Positions 14,089 through 21,977 of a stretch of DNA of 36,288 nt are shown in pieces (within the stretch, counting starts at the first letter, position 1; every line of letters starts with the position of its first letter). This DNA is from an uncultured Clostridia bacterium (GTDB lineage: Bacteria; Bacillota; Clostridia; Christensenellales; UBA1242): positions 1 through 36,288 of the forward strand of contig CANQUB010000012.1 of NCBI GenBank assembly GCA_947626955.1, read 5' to 3'. The notes under the pieces were generated by a model. The model was not told the DNA's origin, ran no database searches, and worked only from the letters and a program-made list of their open reading frames with translations. Made by a program: the position numbers and the translations under genes.

Positions 14089-15054
14089 ATGCAAAAAGCA
14101 ACCAACACATTGAGCAACAACGGCGGCGAGAAGAGACGTTTGTCGACCTATCTCGCCCAAGACCAAACCAGGAGGAGCCTTATAAACAGCATGGGCGAGA
14201 AAGAGGCGCAACGCTTTGTTTCATCGCTCTGCACCATGGCAAGTCAAATGCCGCAAATTAACGAATGCGACTATACGACGGTGGTTGCGGCAGGGCTTAA
14301 AGCCAACGAGCTTAAACTGCCGATGTCAAACCAACTTGGCTATTGCTATATATTGCCGTTTAAGGACAATAAAAACACGCGGTTGGTGGCAACGTTCATC
14401 CCCGGGTATAGGGGCTATATACAACTTGCCATAAGGTCGGGGCAGTATAGGCGCATAAACGTGCTGGAAGTTAAGCAGAGCGAGTTCAAGGGATGGAACC
14501 CGTGGACAGAGGAGTTATGCCTAAACATGGACTTTAGCAATATAAATCGAGACAAAGAACCCACGATTGGGTATGCTGCGTCATTCGAACTGCTTAACGG
14601 CTTTACCAAAACGATCTATTGGAGGAAGGAGCAAATGCTGGCGCACGCTGCGCGTTACAGCAAGGCGTTTCACCTTAATGCGGAAAAAGGCTTTGCGTCT
14701 TATGAAGACTATGTCGCGGGCAAATACCCCAAAGAGGACGAGTGGAAGTATAGCTCGTATTGGTACAAAGACTTCGACGGCATGGCGAAAAAGACGATGA
14801 TTCGTCAGCTCATCGGCAAGTGGGGCATTATGAGCGTGGACATGCAGACCGCGCTTGAGGTTGATATTGCCGCAGACAAAGCGCGCGAGGGCATGACCGA
14901 TTTTGACGACGCACCATTTTTGGACGTTGATACAGCTGCTTTTGCCGGACAGTCGGACGCTACTCTTGCGCTTGAAACGTCGTCTGAAGCCACCACGGGC
15001 GAAATAAGCGACGTTAACGCAACCGCCGACGACTTGTTTGGGGAGGCGGAATAA
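14089..15054 (+). CDS. recT: RecT single-strand annealing protein
   Basis: This 321-residue protein is a RecT family annealase. Family features include the motif AAGLKANELKLPMSN, the segment GYCYILPF, the RLVATFIPGYRGYIQLAIRSG block and KKTMIRQLIGKWG near residue 235. The start is at 14089 behind AAAGGAG. It works with the YqaJ exonuclease in annealing recombination, probably for replication and repair, and could also mediate exchange at the 420-bp repeats. The acidic C-terminus ending in DDLFGEAE resembles the SSB-like tails seen in phage recombination proteins. Confidence 0.93.
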   Translation: MQKATNTLSNNGGEKRRLSTYLAQDQTRRSLINSMGEKEAQRFVSSLCTMASQMPQINECDYTTVVAAGLKANELKLPMSNQLGYCYILPFKDNKNTRLVATFIPGYRGYIQLAIRSGQYRRINVLEVKQSEFKGWNPWTEELCLNMDFSNINRDKEPTIGYAASFELLNGFTKTIYWRKEQMLAHAARYSKAFHLNAEKGFASYEDYVAGKYPKEDEWKYSSYWYKDFDGMAKKTMIRQLIGKWGIMSVDMQTALEVDIAADKAREGMTDFDDAPFLDVDTAAFAGQSDATLALETSSEATTGEISDVNATADDLFGEAE

Positions 15055-15096
15055 AAGGCCACGAGACTTGTCTCAACGAAGAGTATAAAGGGAGCG

Positions 15097-15279
15097 GTGC
15101 CTGTTGTGCTGGTTAAAGAAAGCGGGGCGTTTAGCAGATTGTATAGCATTATAATAAACGACTCCGACGACTTTTCAAGGGTGCTGGACGGAAGCGCCGG
15201 GGCAACGATAATACCTACCGAAAGGGGGACGTTGCCCCATGCGTTCGGGGACTGGGAAATAAGGTGTAACTATGAGTAA
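15097..15279 (+). CDS. Small hypothetical protein, uncertain
   Basis: This 60-residue ORF begins at a GTG (15097 or 15106) close to AAAGGGAG and fills the gap between recT and the replication gene. It contains DFSRVLDGSAGATIIPTE. The spacing to the ribosome site is poor for the first start. It overlaps the first codons of the extended downstream ORF. I include it because the gap would otherwise be empty in a tightly packed operon. Confidence 0.45.
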   Translation: MPVVLVKESGAFSRLYSIIINDSDDFSRVLDGSAGATIIPTERGTLPHAFGDWEIRCNYE

Positions 15280-15361
15280 GCAAGCGAAGCCCGATTTGTG
15301 CGTCATTTGCTTTTTGCCGCCAAAGGGCAAGAAAAAAGGAAAGGTAATTAGGAGAGAAATC

Positions 15362-16057
15362 ATGGGTAAAGGATGGGTTAAGGTCTACCGTCAACTGTTA
15401 GAAAACCCTATCGTTACAAAAGACGCGGACCATATTGCAGTATGGATGGACCTCATGCTTAACGCTGCGCATGAAGATGTAGGCGCGCTGTTTAAGGGGA
15501 GCAAAATCGTACTGCATCCGGGGCAGCTTATAACGAGCGCCGCAGCCATTGCCGACCGTTGGAATATCGACAAAACAAAAGTACAGCGCGTTTTAAAGTC
15601 GTTTGAAAATGATATGCAGATTGCACAGCAAATGAGCAGTCAAAATCGCCTCATTACAGTATGCAATTGGGGCAATTACCAAAGCAAGAGTGCAACGCAA
15701 AATGCAACTCAAATGCAACGCGAGTGCAACGCCTATATAAACAAGAATGAAAGAAGACTGATAAAAATAATAAAGAATAATATATCACGCGCGTACGAGG
15801 GATTTATCCCGCATGAAGATATGGTGGATAAGGTGCTTGAGGCATTAGATTCGGCGGCAAATTGGGATGAGCCCAAAAATCTCAACGGCGCATTATACAG
15901 CGCGGACGACTTTGACAAACTGCTTAACATGCTTAGCCCAAACGACTATATCGCAATCATCAACAGGGTATTGCCCCACGTTAAAGAGGTTCGCGATTTG
16001 GACAATTACATATTAAGCGTAACGGTGGATAGATATGGGAAGTTATTGCAACAATAA
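15362..16057 (+). CDS. Phage replication initiation protein (DnaD-like N-terminus)
   Basis: This 231-residue protein most likely starts at ATG 15362 behind TTAGGAG, giving MGKGWVKVYRQLLENP. The track start at 15272 would add 30 residues. The N-terminal 100 residues are the winged-helix replication domain of Firmicutes phages (VWMDLMLNAAHE, LHPGQLITS, KTKVQRVLKSFEND, ITVCNWGNYQ). A polar linker rich in Gln and Asn and a helical C-terminal domain follow. It probably recognises the replication origin and loads helicase. No separate helicase loader is seen. The last 23 bases overlap the next gene. Confidence 0.8.
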   Translation: MGKGWVKVYRQLLENPIVTKDADHIAVWMDLMLNAAHEDVGALFKGSKIVLHPGQLITSAAAIADRWNIDKTKVQRVLKSFENDMQIAQQMSSQNRLITVCNWGNYQSKSATQNATQMQRECNAYINKNERRLIKIIKNNISRAYEGFIPHEDMVDKVLEALDSAANWDEPKNLNGALYSADDFDKLLNMLSPNDYIAIINRVLPHVKEVRDLDNYILSVTVDRYGKLLQQ

Positions 16058-16430
16058 ATCGCTTTGCCAAACCTGCTTCAACTTTGATTGCAGCTGGCAC
16101 AATTATTTCAAGCCCGTAGAGGGGTGGAGCGCCACTCCCACTATGCTAACTCACAGTGGGCAAACGATTGCGTCTTATCAAGTAAAAAAATGCCCGCAAT
16201 ACACAGCTAGGTCGCCGCAAATGGACGGGATTGTTGAATCGCAGAGCATTGCGGAAATAGCCGAATTTATATGCGTGAACCCAACCACGTTGTATAGGTG
16301 GATAAGGATAGGAGCCGTTGACGAAAAGCTTAAACAATATGGCATCAGCATAAAGGTTATCCCCGAAAACGAGCGATACGATAATACAAAGTATATGGTG
16401 ATAAAACGAGGTAAAAAAAATGATGGGTAG
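16035..16430 (+). CDS. Cysteine-rich DNA-binding protein
   Basis: This 131-residue protein starts inside the previous gene. The N-terminus has a cysteine cluster (CNNKSLCQTCFNFDCSWH), probably a zinc site, and another Cys near residue 53 (KKCPQY). Residues 68-95 form a helix-turn-helix (SIAEIAEFICVNPTTLYRWIRIG). The combination suggests a small zinc-containing DNA-binding protein in the replication region. I recognise the cysteine pattern from other phages of Firmicutes, without a defined function. Confidence 0.65.
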   Translation: MGSYCNNKSLCQTCFNFDCSWHNYFKPVEGWSATPTMLTHSGQTIASYQVKKCPQYTARSPQMDGIVESQSIAEIAEFICVNPTTLYRWIRIGAVDEKLKQYGISIKVIPENERYDNTKYMVIKRGKKNDG

Positions 16431-16659
16431 GCAGTTAAAATATCTAGTTACCGTACGGCAGGCAGACGGCGGATATAAATACGTCATACGCGAAGCTCAA
16501 AGCAAAGACATGGCATTTGGCGCAGCCGTGCAGGAGTTTGGGACCTTTAAAGTGGGCGGCGTCAGCGTATTGAGTACACGCAATGTAGAGCAGCTCCGCA
16601 TAATGCGAATTCCGCCGCTTGAAAACGATATGAGCCTGCCAAAATACATGGCAAAATAA
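16420..16659 (+). CDS. Small hypothetical protein
   Basis: This 79-residue protein overlaps the end of the previous gene by 11 bases; starts at 16420 and 16423 are both possible. It has a beta-beta-alpha plan (LKYLVTVRQADGGYKYVIREAQ, then KDMAFGAAVQEFG) that looks like a small single-domain fold. There is no recognised family. The operon position suggests an early accessory role. Confidence 0.6.
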   Translation: MMGRQLKYLVTVRQADGGYKYVIREAQSKDMAFGAAVQEFGTFKVGGVSVLSTRNVEQLRIMRIPPLENDMSLPKYMAK

Positions 16660-16681
16660 AGACATTTATGGAGGAAGATAA

Positions 16682-16984
16682 ATGAAAGATTACAGGTTGA
16701 GCGAGATACAAGCGAAATGCAAGGAAAGAAAGAAAAGCAGAATGTCTTGCGATGATTGCGAGTTCTATACACTTTGTTCTTGGCAAGGTTTTGGAGCGAT
16801 TAACATCGAGCCGCGCGATATGATAGAGTTGCCATACAAAGAGCGCAGGGTAGCTGAATATGGGAATATCTATTGGGACGTATATTTTAGAAACAAAAAA
16901 AGAGGTTACATTGACAATTTGAGTTTTTGGAACAAAGCCGAAGCGGACGCATTTTTGGAGCGATTAAAGGGGGATAAGAAATGA
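16682..16984 (+). CDS. Small cysteine-containing hypothetical protein
   Basis: This 100-residue protein starts behind GGAGGAAG. It has a basic N-terminus, then MSCDDCEFYTLCSW with three closely spaced cysteines that could bind zinc or a metal cluster. An aromatic beta-rich second half follows (YGNIYWDVYFRN). Its stop overlaps the next start (ATGA). The function is unknown. Confidence 0.65.
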   Translation: MKDYRLSEIQAKCKERKKSRMSCDDCEFYTLCSWQGFGAINIEPRDMIELPYKERRVAEYGNIYWDVYFRNKKRGYIDNLSFWNKAEADAFLERLKGDKK

Positions 16985-17514
16985 ACAAAGCAGTTTTATT
17001 ATCAATACAGCCTAAATGGTGTGAACTTATAGCAAACGGTAAAAAGACGGTAGAAGTGCGCAAAAGCAAGCCGACGTTGAAAACTCCGTTCAAGTGCTAC
17101 ATCTATGAAACAAAGGGTGTTTGCGAAGTGCCGCAATTTATAGATGAGGACGGTCATACAAGTTATCGTGGGAGAGGGCAAGTCATAGGCGAGTTTGTTT
17201 GCTATTACATAGACGAGTTTCAAGTCTTTAACAATGGTGCGGTGCAGAATTGGAACTATTATGACCTTGAAAAAAGCGGCTTGACTTATGAAGAAATAGC
17301 GACGTATATAGGGCGAGATAATATAGGCTATATTTGGCACATATCAGAGCTGAAAATCTACGACACGCCGAAAGAGTTGAGCGAGTTTAAGAGACCTTGC
17401 GATAGATTTTTAGACTGCTTCCTTTGTCGGCGACATATACGTGATGAGTTTGGTGGTTGCGACAGTAAAATACGTCGTCCGCCGCAAAGTTATATGTATG
17501 TGGAGGAAATATGA
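16981..17514 (+). CDS. ASCH domain protein
   Basis: This 177-residue protein begins with VLLSIQPKWCELIANGKKTVEVRKSKP, which is the signature of the ASCH/PUA-like RNA-binding fold common in phages. Members are proposed to bind or modify RNA; some hydrolyse modified nucleosides. A DNIGYIWHISELKIYD strand closes the domain near residue 125. A cysteine-rich C-terminus (CDRFLDCFLCRRHI, then GGC) may add a zinc site. It shares an ATGA overlap with each neighbour, so it is co-translated with the GNAT gene after it. The exact target is unknown. Confidence 0.85.
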   Translation: MNKAVLLSIQPKWCELIANGKKTVEVRKSKPTLKTPFKCYIYETKGVCEVPQFIDEDGHTSYRGRGQVIGEFVCYYIDEFQVFNNGAVQNWNYYDLEKSGLTYEEIATYIGRDNIGYIWHISELKIYDTPKELSEFKRPCDRFLDCFLCRRHIRDEFGGCDSKIRRPPQSYMYVEEI

Positions 17515-17858
17515 GAGAGGGGATGAAAATGACAGTTAAGCCGCTCACACTTCAAGTAGTTGAGTTTGCCGTAGATGGGCAGCATGTCGGCGGGGCGGAT
17601 ATAGAGGTGCAGGGCGACGAGGTGTGGTGCAACAACTTCGCAATTACGCCTGAGTTCAGAGGCAAAGGCTACGCCCAACAGGCCCTAAAAATGCTCATAG
17701 AACGTTTTGGAGTAAACACACGGACGTGTGCTGTTTATAAGGAAGCAGCCCTGCATATCTACGAAAAGTTTGGCTTTAGAATAGTGGACGAAGGGATGCA
17801 TGACTATGACGGGAAGTCGTATTTGTTGAAAAGGATTGTAGGTAAAAGAGAGGGGTAA
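17511..17858 (+). CDS. GNAT family acetyltransferase
   Basis: This protein of about 115 residues has the GNAT acetyl-CoA motif A (ITPEFRGKGYAQQALKMLIE) with the R-G-x-G-Y/A loop. It also has a motif B-like end (AALHIYEKFGFRIVDEG). Starts at 17511, 17523 and 17529 are possible; the first overlaps the previous stop. It is short but complete for the core fold. The substrate is unknown; a small molecule, a host protein or nucleic acid are all possible. It sits in the accessory end of the early operon. Confidence 0.85.
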   Translation: MREGMKMTVKPLTLQVVEFAVDGQHVGGADIEVQGDEVWCNNFAITPEFRGKGYAQQALKMLIERFGVNTRTCAVYKEAALHIYEKFGFRIVDEGMHDYDGKSYLLKRIVGKREG

Positions 17859-17859
17859 G

Positions 17860-18027
17860 ATGAAAACGGTTAAGATGGTAGCGGATATATTTTTGACAGC
17901 GGCATGGCTGGTGGTGTTTATCTTGGCGCGAGTTTTGGGGAACAGCGTTATGAGCGGGATAGGCATTGCAGGGGTGATAGTGTTTGCAACCCTGTCCGTT
18001 GCGGACGTCGCGCGCGCAAAAGAGTGA
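17860..18027 (+). CDS. Small two-span membrane protein
   Basis: This 55-residue protein is too short for the ORF track. It starts at ATG 17860, two bases after the previous stop, with GAGAGGGG upstream. Translation gives two hydrophobic segments (FLTAAWLVVFILARVLG and SGIGIAGVIVFATLSVADV) and a charged C-terminus. It is probably an inner-membrane protein with an exclusion or accessory role; no family is recognised. Confidence 0.6.
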   Translation: MKTVKMVADIFLTAAWLVVFILARVLGNSVMSGIGIAGVIVFATLSVADVARAKE

Positions 18028-18068
18028 GAAAAATGACGTTCGGGACTTGATAAATTTGGGGAGGATAT

Positions 18069-18509
18069 ATGCAAAAAATAAAGCACAGTGCGGATGATAA
18101 AATAAATATAGCGATTGAAGAGTTGCTGAGCTTTTGTAAATTGCAACGTCTTATCGCAAAGATGGAGCAGCGGCGTGAAGAGTTGCGCGAGCGGTATATC
18201 GGCGTGGGATGTCATGATTATGACACGGTGCGCGTCTCGGGCGGCAGGCAGGAAAACATACTTGTGAATATCGCTGTTGAGTGGGCGGACCTGGATGTCG
18301 AGATACACAACAAACATAGGGAGGTTGAGCGTTTGTGGATAACTATTCAAAACAAGCTGTTCAAACTTACCATGGTTGAGGGACGGGTGCTTGAGCTGTA
18401 TTATATAAAGGGCTATTCGAGGCAAAAGGTTGCCATGATTATGAATTATTCTGACGCCGGAGTCAGAAATATCAAGCGCCGAGCTCTAGAAAAATATGCA
18501 GAATTATAA
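18069..18509 (+). CDS. ArpU/RinA-like late transcription regulator
   Basis: This 146-residue protein has a helical N-terminus and a C-terminal sigma region 4-like helix-turn-helix (EGRVLELYYIKGYSRQKVAMIMNYSDAGVRNIKRRALEKY). This is the layout of ArpU/RinA-type regulators that switch on late genes of phages of Gram-positive hosts. It is the last early gene, and the expected late promoter lies just downstream. The start is at 18069 behind GGGGAGG. Confidence 0.85.
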   Translation: MQKIKHSADDKINIAIEELLSFCKLQRLIAKMEQRREELRERYIGVGCHDYDTVRVSGGRQENILVNIAVEWADLDVEIHNKHREVERLWITIQNKLFKLTMVEGRVLELYYIKGYSRQKVAMIMNYSDAGVRNIKRRALEKYAEL

Positions 18510-18513
18510 AAAT

Positions 18514-18546
18514 GTGTCCATAAGTGTCCGTATCGCGTGTTATTAT
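18514..18546 (+). promoter_or_regulatory. Candidate late promoter
   Basis: Tandem GTGTCC elements at 18514-18519 and 18524-18529 (10-base spacing, one helical turn) precede a -10-like TATTAT at 18541-18546. The site follows the ArpU-like gene directly and precedes the packaging genes. It is the best candidate for the binding site of that regulator; there is no good -35 at the normal distance, which fits an activator-dependent promoter. Confidence 0.55.
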
Positions 18547-18595
18547 GTTAGTGTGAAAATTTGAGGTGATGCTTCTCAAATAATTATCTTCCTGG

Positions 18596-18656
18596 GTAAA
18601 CCATTCTGACGACGCGGCATGCTCCCTCGGGTCGCAGTCAGAGTGGTTTTACTTTT
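18596..18656 (+). terminator. Long hairpin at the start of the late transcript
   Basis: GTAAACCATTCTGAC (18596-18610) pairs with GTCAGAGTGGTTTTAC (18637-18652) with wobble pairs and one bulge, enclosing 26 bases. CTTTTGG follows. It may be a terminator/antiterminator of the late leader, or a structured packaging (cos/pac) site, since it lies upstream of the terminase. Confidence 0.5.
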
Positions 18657-18688
18657 GGTTGCAAACTTGCGGGAGGTGTGATATAATT

Positions 18689-19303
18689 ATGGCTGATAAT
18701 AGGATAGCCTTTGGACTGTGTAAGAAGTATAACATACATTTGCCGGAAAATGCAAGCCCTAAAGAGGCTTGGGACGCATTAAGGGACGGGTTAGCGGCAA
18801 AAGGCATCGATGTAAATAAGATACTAAACGACCTTAACGAAGACCGTAAAGAGCGTTCTAAATCGGACGCTATGCGTGAAACTGCGTCAAAAGCTCAAGG
18901 CGACGCGGCAACAAAAAAGACCAACGACAAAGTCGTAGTGCCCATAGGGCGTGAAAAGGGTTGCACATACGTTCACAAGGACGGCACAAAAGAGTGGGTT
19001 CCAGATGGTGAAAGACCCAAATACAAGCCAAATGAGCAAAAAACGAAATCGGGTTCGGCAAAAGCAAACAACATCGTGATTTTGCCGCCGAAGGAATATG
19101 CAGCTGTGTGTAGTGCCGTAAGGACGAGATATGCAAATAAAATACCAGATAAAGGTTCTGTATTTTACGGCAATAACTATTATCGTTTTACCTATAACAA
19201 AAACGATGAAAAAATTGAATACGCTTTGAGTTTGCCCATCGAGAATAATGAAAAATATATAAATTGGTTGGAGGATAATAAAAATGGCAGAAAAAATAAC
19301 TGA
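18689..19303 (+). CDS. Putative phage-carried effector, unknown
   Basis: This 204-residue protein starts at ATG 18689 with GGGAGGTG. The N-terminus (DNRIAFGLCKKYNIHLPENASPKEAWDAL) resembles leaders of accessory proteins placed near phage terminase genes. A lysine-rich linker follows. A separate C-terminal domain begins near residue 130 (IVILPPKEYAAVCSAVRTRYANK) and contains GSVFYGNNYYRFTYNKNDEKIEYALSLP. The modular plan (leader, linker, small terminal domain) is like phage-borne toxins, but no nuclease or transferase motif is clear. It overlaps the small acidic gene after it by 20 bases. The function is not established. Confidence 0.6.
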   Translation: MADNRIAFGLCKKYNIHLPENASPKEAWDALRDGLAAKGIDVNKILNDLNEDRKERSKSDAMRETASKAQGDAATKKTNDKVVVPIGREKGCTYVHKDGTKEWVPDGERPKYKPNEQKTKSGSAKANNIVILPPKEYAAVCSAVRTRYANKIPDKGSVFYGNNYYRFTYNKNDEKIEYALSLPIENNEKYINWLEDNKNGRKNN

Positions 19304-19514
19304 ATTTACCGAGAATGAAGAGGCTCTGAAAATTTTGTTGCGCAATAGGCTGGATAGAGATGATTATCTTGGCACAATGCTTACTCTAATGGTCAATCAA
19401 AGCGATCCTGACGGCAATTGTAAAAAGCTGTATGACTATTTGCAGGAGCACCCAGACGCAACACGTGATGATATCTATGATAAAACGGATGAAATTATCG
19501 GTCTAATATACTAA
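19284..19514 (+). CDS. Small acidic protein, possible partner of the upstream gene
   Basis: This 76-residue, mostly helical acidic protein overlaps the end of the gene at 18689 and must be co-expressed with it. The size, acidity and overlap suit an immunity protein or chaperone for the upstream protein. No family is recognised, so the pairing is an inference from context. Confidence 0.55.
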   Translation: MAEKITEFTENEEALKILLRNRLDRDDYLGTMLTLMVNQSDPDGNCKKLYDYLQEHPDATRDDIYDKTDEIIGLIY

Positions 19515-19534
19515 GTGTAAGTAAAATTGCTAGT

Positions 19535-19550
19535 ATATTTTAAAATATAG
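19535..19550. repeat. 16-bp AT palindrome
   Basis: TATATTTTAAAATATA is a perfect palindrome, flanked by CTAG on the left and an AACTAG on the right. It lies in the 128-bp gap before the terminase and may be a protein-binding site or part of the packaging signal. Confidence 0.6.
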
Positions 19551-19594
19551 AACTAGAGCTAGTAAAATATAATTTAGCTTCTAAGCTTGTATAA

Positions 19595-19617
19595 GCCGTC
19601 CTACGGGGCGGTTTTTT
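19595..19617 (+). terminator. Terminator before the terminase genes
   Basis: GCCGTCC and GGGGCGG form a short GC-rich stem (one G-T pair) around TAC, followed by TTTTTT. It ends the accessory two-gene cassette. Packaging genes downstream need readthrough, antitermination or another promoter. Confidence 0.75.
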
Positions 19618-19642
19618 AATACGCAAAAGGGAGGTGATGAGA

Positions 19643-20008
19643 GTGGCTAAACAAGACGATAATTTGATACCGCAAGCGCACAAGTTAACTGTCGATGAAC
19701 AGTCGAAAGGCGGCAAAAAAAGCGGCGACGCGCGTCGCAAGAGAAAAGAGTTTAAAACGCTGCTTGAAACAGCGCTATGCGAACAGGTCGAAGTCAACGA
19801 AAAGGCAATGAGCAGGGCAGAAGCTATTGTTATTAGTTTGATAGCCAAAGCGGCGAGGGGTGATGTGCAAGCGTTTTTGGCTATACGAGACACAATAGGT
19901 GAGAAGCCCAAAGACAAGGTGGATGTAAAGGTGAACAACTCAGAAAGGGCAGCATATCTAAAGGCGGCAGAGGCAATCAAGACGTCAAAACGAGGCGATA
20001 GCGAATGA
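19643..20008 (+). CDS. Terminase small subunit-like protein
   Basis: This protein of about 121 residues most likely starts at GTG 19643, spaced correctly from GGGAGGTG; the earlier GTG and ATG codons lie within the ribosome site. The N-terminus (NLIPQAHKLTVDEQSKGGKKSGDARRKRKEFKTLLE) is typical of the small DNA-binding protein directly upstream of the large terminase in phages of Firmicutes. It overlaps terL by four bases (ATGA). It would recognise the packaging site and hand DNA to TerL. Confidence 0.75.
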   Translation: MAKQDDNLIPQAHKLTVDEQSKGGKKSGDARRKRKEFKTLLETALCEQVEVNEKAMSRAEAIVISLIAKAARGDVQAFLAIRDTIGEKPKDKVDVKVNNSERAAYLKAAEAIKTSKRGDSE

Positions 20009-21423
20009 AATTTAACGAAATAATTTGGACGGACAAAATGAGGGCAATCTTCGCCGACACCTCGCCCGTCATTCACCTTTGCGGCAGCATGGGGACGTCC
20101 AAGACCTTGGTCGCGGGGCTGTTGTTTTTTGACCGTATAATCAACGCGCCCGCGAACGTCAACCAGTTTGCCATAATAGGCGTATCCTCGGTGCTTGTCA
20201 AGAGAAACTTCGTGGATAAGGCCGACAGCCTTTATAACATCCACAGAGGGCTGTGCAGCGATTACAGCGACGGCGACAAGGTCGCGGCAGGCTCTCACTT
20301 TTGCATAAACGCGCCTACGGGCAAAAAAATAGTCTATCTCGCGGGGGCGGACAACAAGAGCAGTTATACCAACATTTTGTCGCTTGACCTTGGCGGGATA
20401 TTGCTTGACGAGCTGTCGGTGCTACACCCGGACGTGTGGCGCGAGGCTTATGGGCGCGTCCAGCGTCTTTCATACCCGGGCTGGCTTATCACCACCACCA
20501 ATGGTGGTAACCCTACGCAGGAGTTTTATACCGAGCTTGTAAATCACGCGACGGTGCAGTTTGCCGATACCGTGCCCAAAATAGAGCTGGACGACATGAT
20601 ACAAGACCGCCCGGACGAGCATTATTATCACTTCAATCTGCGAGACGACTGCCCACATAAGACCGCAGAGCACACTCAAAAATTGATGAACAGCTATCCG
20701 GTGGGCAGCTTTTATTATTACAGCAAGATACTTGGTTGCAGGGGCTACAGCGAGGGCGCCCTCTATGCGCCGCTGTTGGCAGACACCAAGACCGTAAATA
20801 TTGCAAATCTTAATCTTAACGCTTTTGAAGAAGTGATTGCGGCGGTGGACGTGGGCGCCAGCGTGAATGGGGACGACGCTTCGCGGTCTCACACAATAAT
20901 CGCCTTGGGCGGGTATACGCGGGGCTATCACAGGGTGGTGGTTATTGCCTCAAAGAAGATTGCTAGCATAGAGCACAGGGACATTATAGAAGAGGCGGAA
21001 AATTGGCTGTATCCGTTTTGGCTTAAGTTTTATGGCAAGCTGACGGCTATCATCATTGACAACGCAGATTATAAGCTTGTGTCCACGTGGCAGAACCACA
21101 GCCGATGGCGCGGCAAAATAACCGTGCGAGGCTGCATAAAAAACCACAAAAAGTTGTGCCCCAACTTGAGCACAAGAGCGGCTATCAAGTGTCAGCTTAT
21201 GATGACAAGCAAGCAATATCCGACGTCTCGAATTGTTTGGTGTGATGAGGACATGCTGAAAGCGCATCGTCAGATATTGCAAGACAAGGACGGCTCAGAG
21301 CTTGACCAGGGCGATATTTGGCAAGACTTTGCAGACTGCCTATCGTATATCATTTTGTGGCGCATGCCGCAGATAATGGCGGACTCAGCCCAAAACGAGA
21401 CGCAAAAAATCAAATTTTTTTAG
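20005..21423 (+). CDS. terL: Terminase large subunit
   Basis: This 472-residue packaging ATPase and nuclease has a Walker A loop at residues 27-34 (GSMGTSKT, with Ser in place of the second Gly), Walker B at 130-137 (GGILLDEL) and motif III TTTNGGNP near 163-170. The RNase H-like nuclease domain begins with AAVDVGAS (Asp282). A further acidic residue is in IIIDNAD. It is of the PBSX/SPP1 terminase type, so headful or cos packaging cannot be decided here. Base composition is higher in GC than that of the tail tip genes. Confidence 0.93.
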   Translation: MKFNEIIWTDKMRAIFADTSPVIHLCGSMGTSKTLVAGLLFFDRIINAPANVNQFAIIGVSSVLVKRNFVDKADSLYNIHRGLCSDYSDGDKVAAGSHFCINAPTGKKIVYLAGADNKSSYTNILSLDLGGILLDELSVLHPDVWREAYGRVQRLSYPGWLITTTNGGNPTQEFYTELVNHATVQFADTVPKIELDDMIQDRPDEHYYHFNLRDDCPHKTAEHTQKLMNSYPVGSFYYYSKILGCRGYSEGALYAPLLADTKTVNIANLNLNAFEEVIAAVDVGASVNGDDASRSHTIIALGGYTRGYHRVVVIASKKIASIEHRDIIEEAENWLYPFWLKFYGKLTAIIIDNADYKLVSTWQNHSRWRGKITVRGCIKNHKKLCPNLSTRAAIKCQLMMTSKQYPTSRIVWCDEDMLKAHRQILQDKDGSELDQGDIWQDFADCLSYIILWRMPQIMADSAQNETQKIKFF

Positions 21424-21432
21424 GAGGAAACA

Positions 21433-21690
21433 ATGAATACAAAAAAACAGTTTAGGCTATCAAAAAAGCCCGCCGAAAAACTTGAGCTTATGCTTAACGA
21501 GATTAAAAAAGGCATTCTAAACGTGTGCAATTTGCACACTTATGACAAGGCGCCGTCAATGACCAAAGCGGCGTTTGAGAGAGCATACATAGACAAGGTG
21601 CTTGGCGCAACTATGTCTATGCTGTCGCTGGACATAAAAACCATAGTAGCTGCGTTAGAGCAACAGCGAGTTAAAGAGGAGGACAAATGA
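21433..21690 (+). CDS. Small hypothetical protein in the packaging module
   Basis: This 85-residue helical protein starts behind TAGGAGGAAAC. It is basic at the N-terminus (KKQFRLSKKPAEKLELMLNEIKKG) and ends with an amphipathic helix. Its stop overlaps the next start (ATGA). No family is recognised. Confidence 0.65.
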   Translation: MNTKKQFRLSKKPAEKLELMLNEIKKGILNVCNLHTYDKAPSMTKAAFERAYIDKVLGATMSMLSLDIKTIVAALEQQRVKEEDK

Positions 21691-21977
21691 AAACTTATGT
21701 TAAAAACGGTCTTATGACAGTGGTTGACGATAACGACCCTCGCATAGCGGGGTATATCGCAAGCGGCTGGGCAGAGACGTCGGCGGTTAAAAAGCCAAAG
21801 AGCGTCGCCGATGAGAGAAGAGAGCAGGCGATAAAAGATATCAAGCAGGCAAACTTGCAGCATGACGTTGAAAGCAAGCCGCTTAACGAGGCGTTAAAGG
21901 CGGCAGAAAATGCTGCCGATGAAAGCGAGGCCGTCGATGACGGTCTTTTTTCTACCGTTGAGGAGAGCAAACAATGA
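21687..21977 (+). CDS. Small structural or assembly protein, unknown
   Basis: This 96-residue protein has a short N-terminal beta unit (VVDDNDPRIAGYIASGWAE) of the kind found in small head-completion proteins, and a long acidic helical tail rich in Ala and Glu. ATGA overlaps link it to both neighbours. It may be a head-tail accessory, but this rests on position. Confidence 0.6.
   Translation: MKTYVKNGLMTVVDDNDPRIAGYIASGWAETSAVKKPKSVADERREQAIKDIKQANLQHDVESKPLNEALKAAENAADESEAVDDGLFSTVEESKQ

Noticed and set aside
15272-15361. 30-residue N-terminal extension of the replication protein
   Set aside because: A good ribosome site lies before ATG 15362, and the family homology begins there (GWVKVYRQL); no ribosome site supports 15272.
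20470-20931. 153-residue minus-strand ORF inside terL
   Set aside because: Complementary shadow of a conserved terminase; no ribosome site and no recognisable domain.
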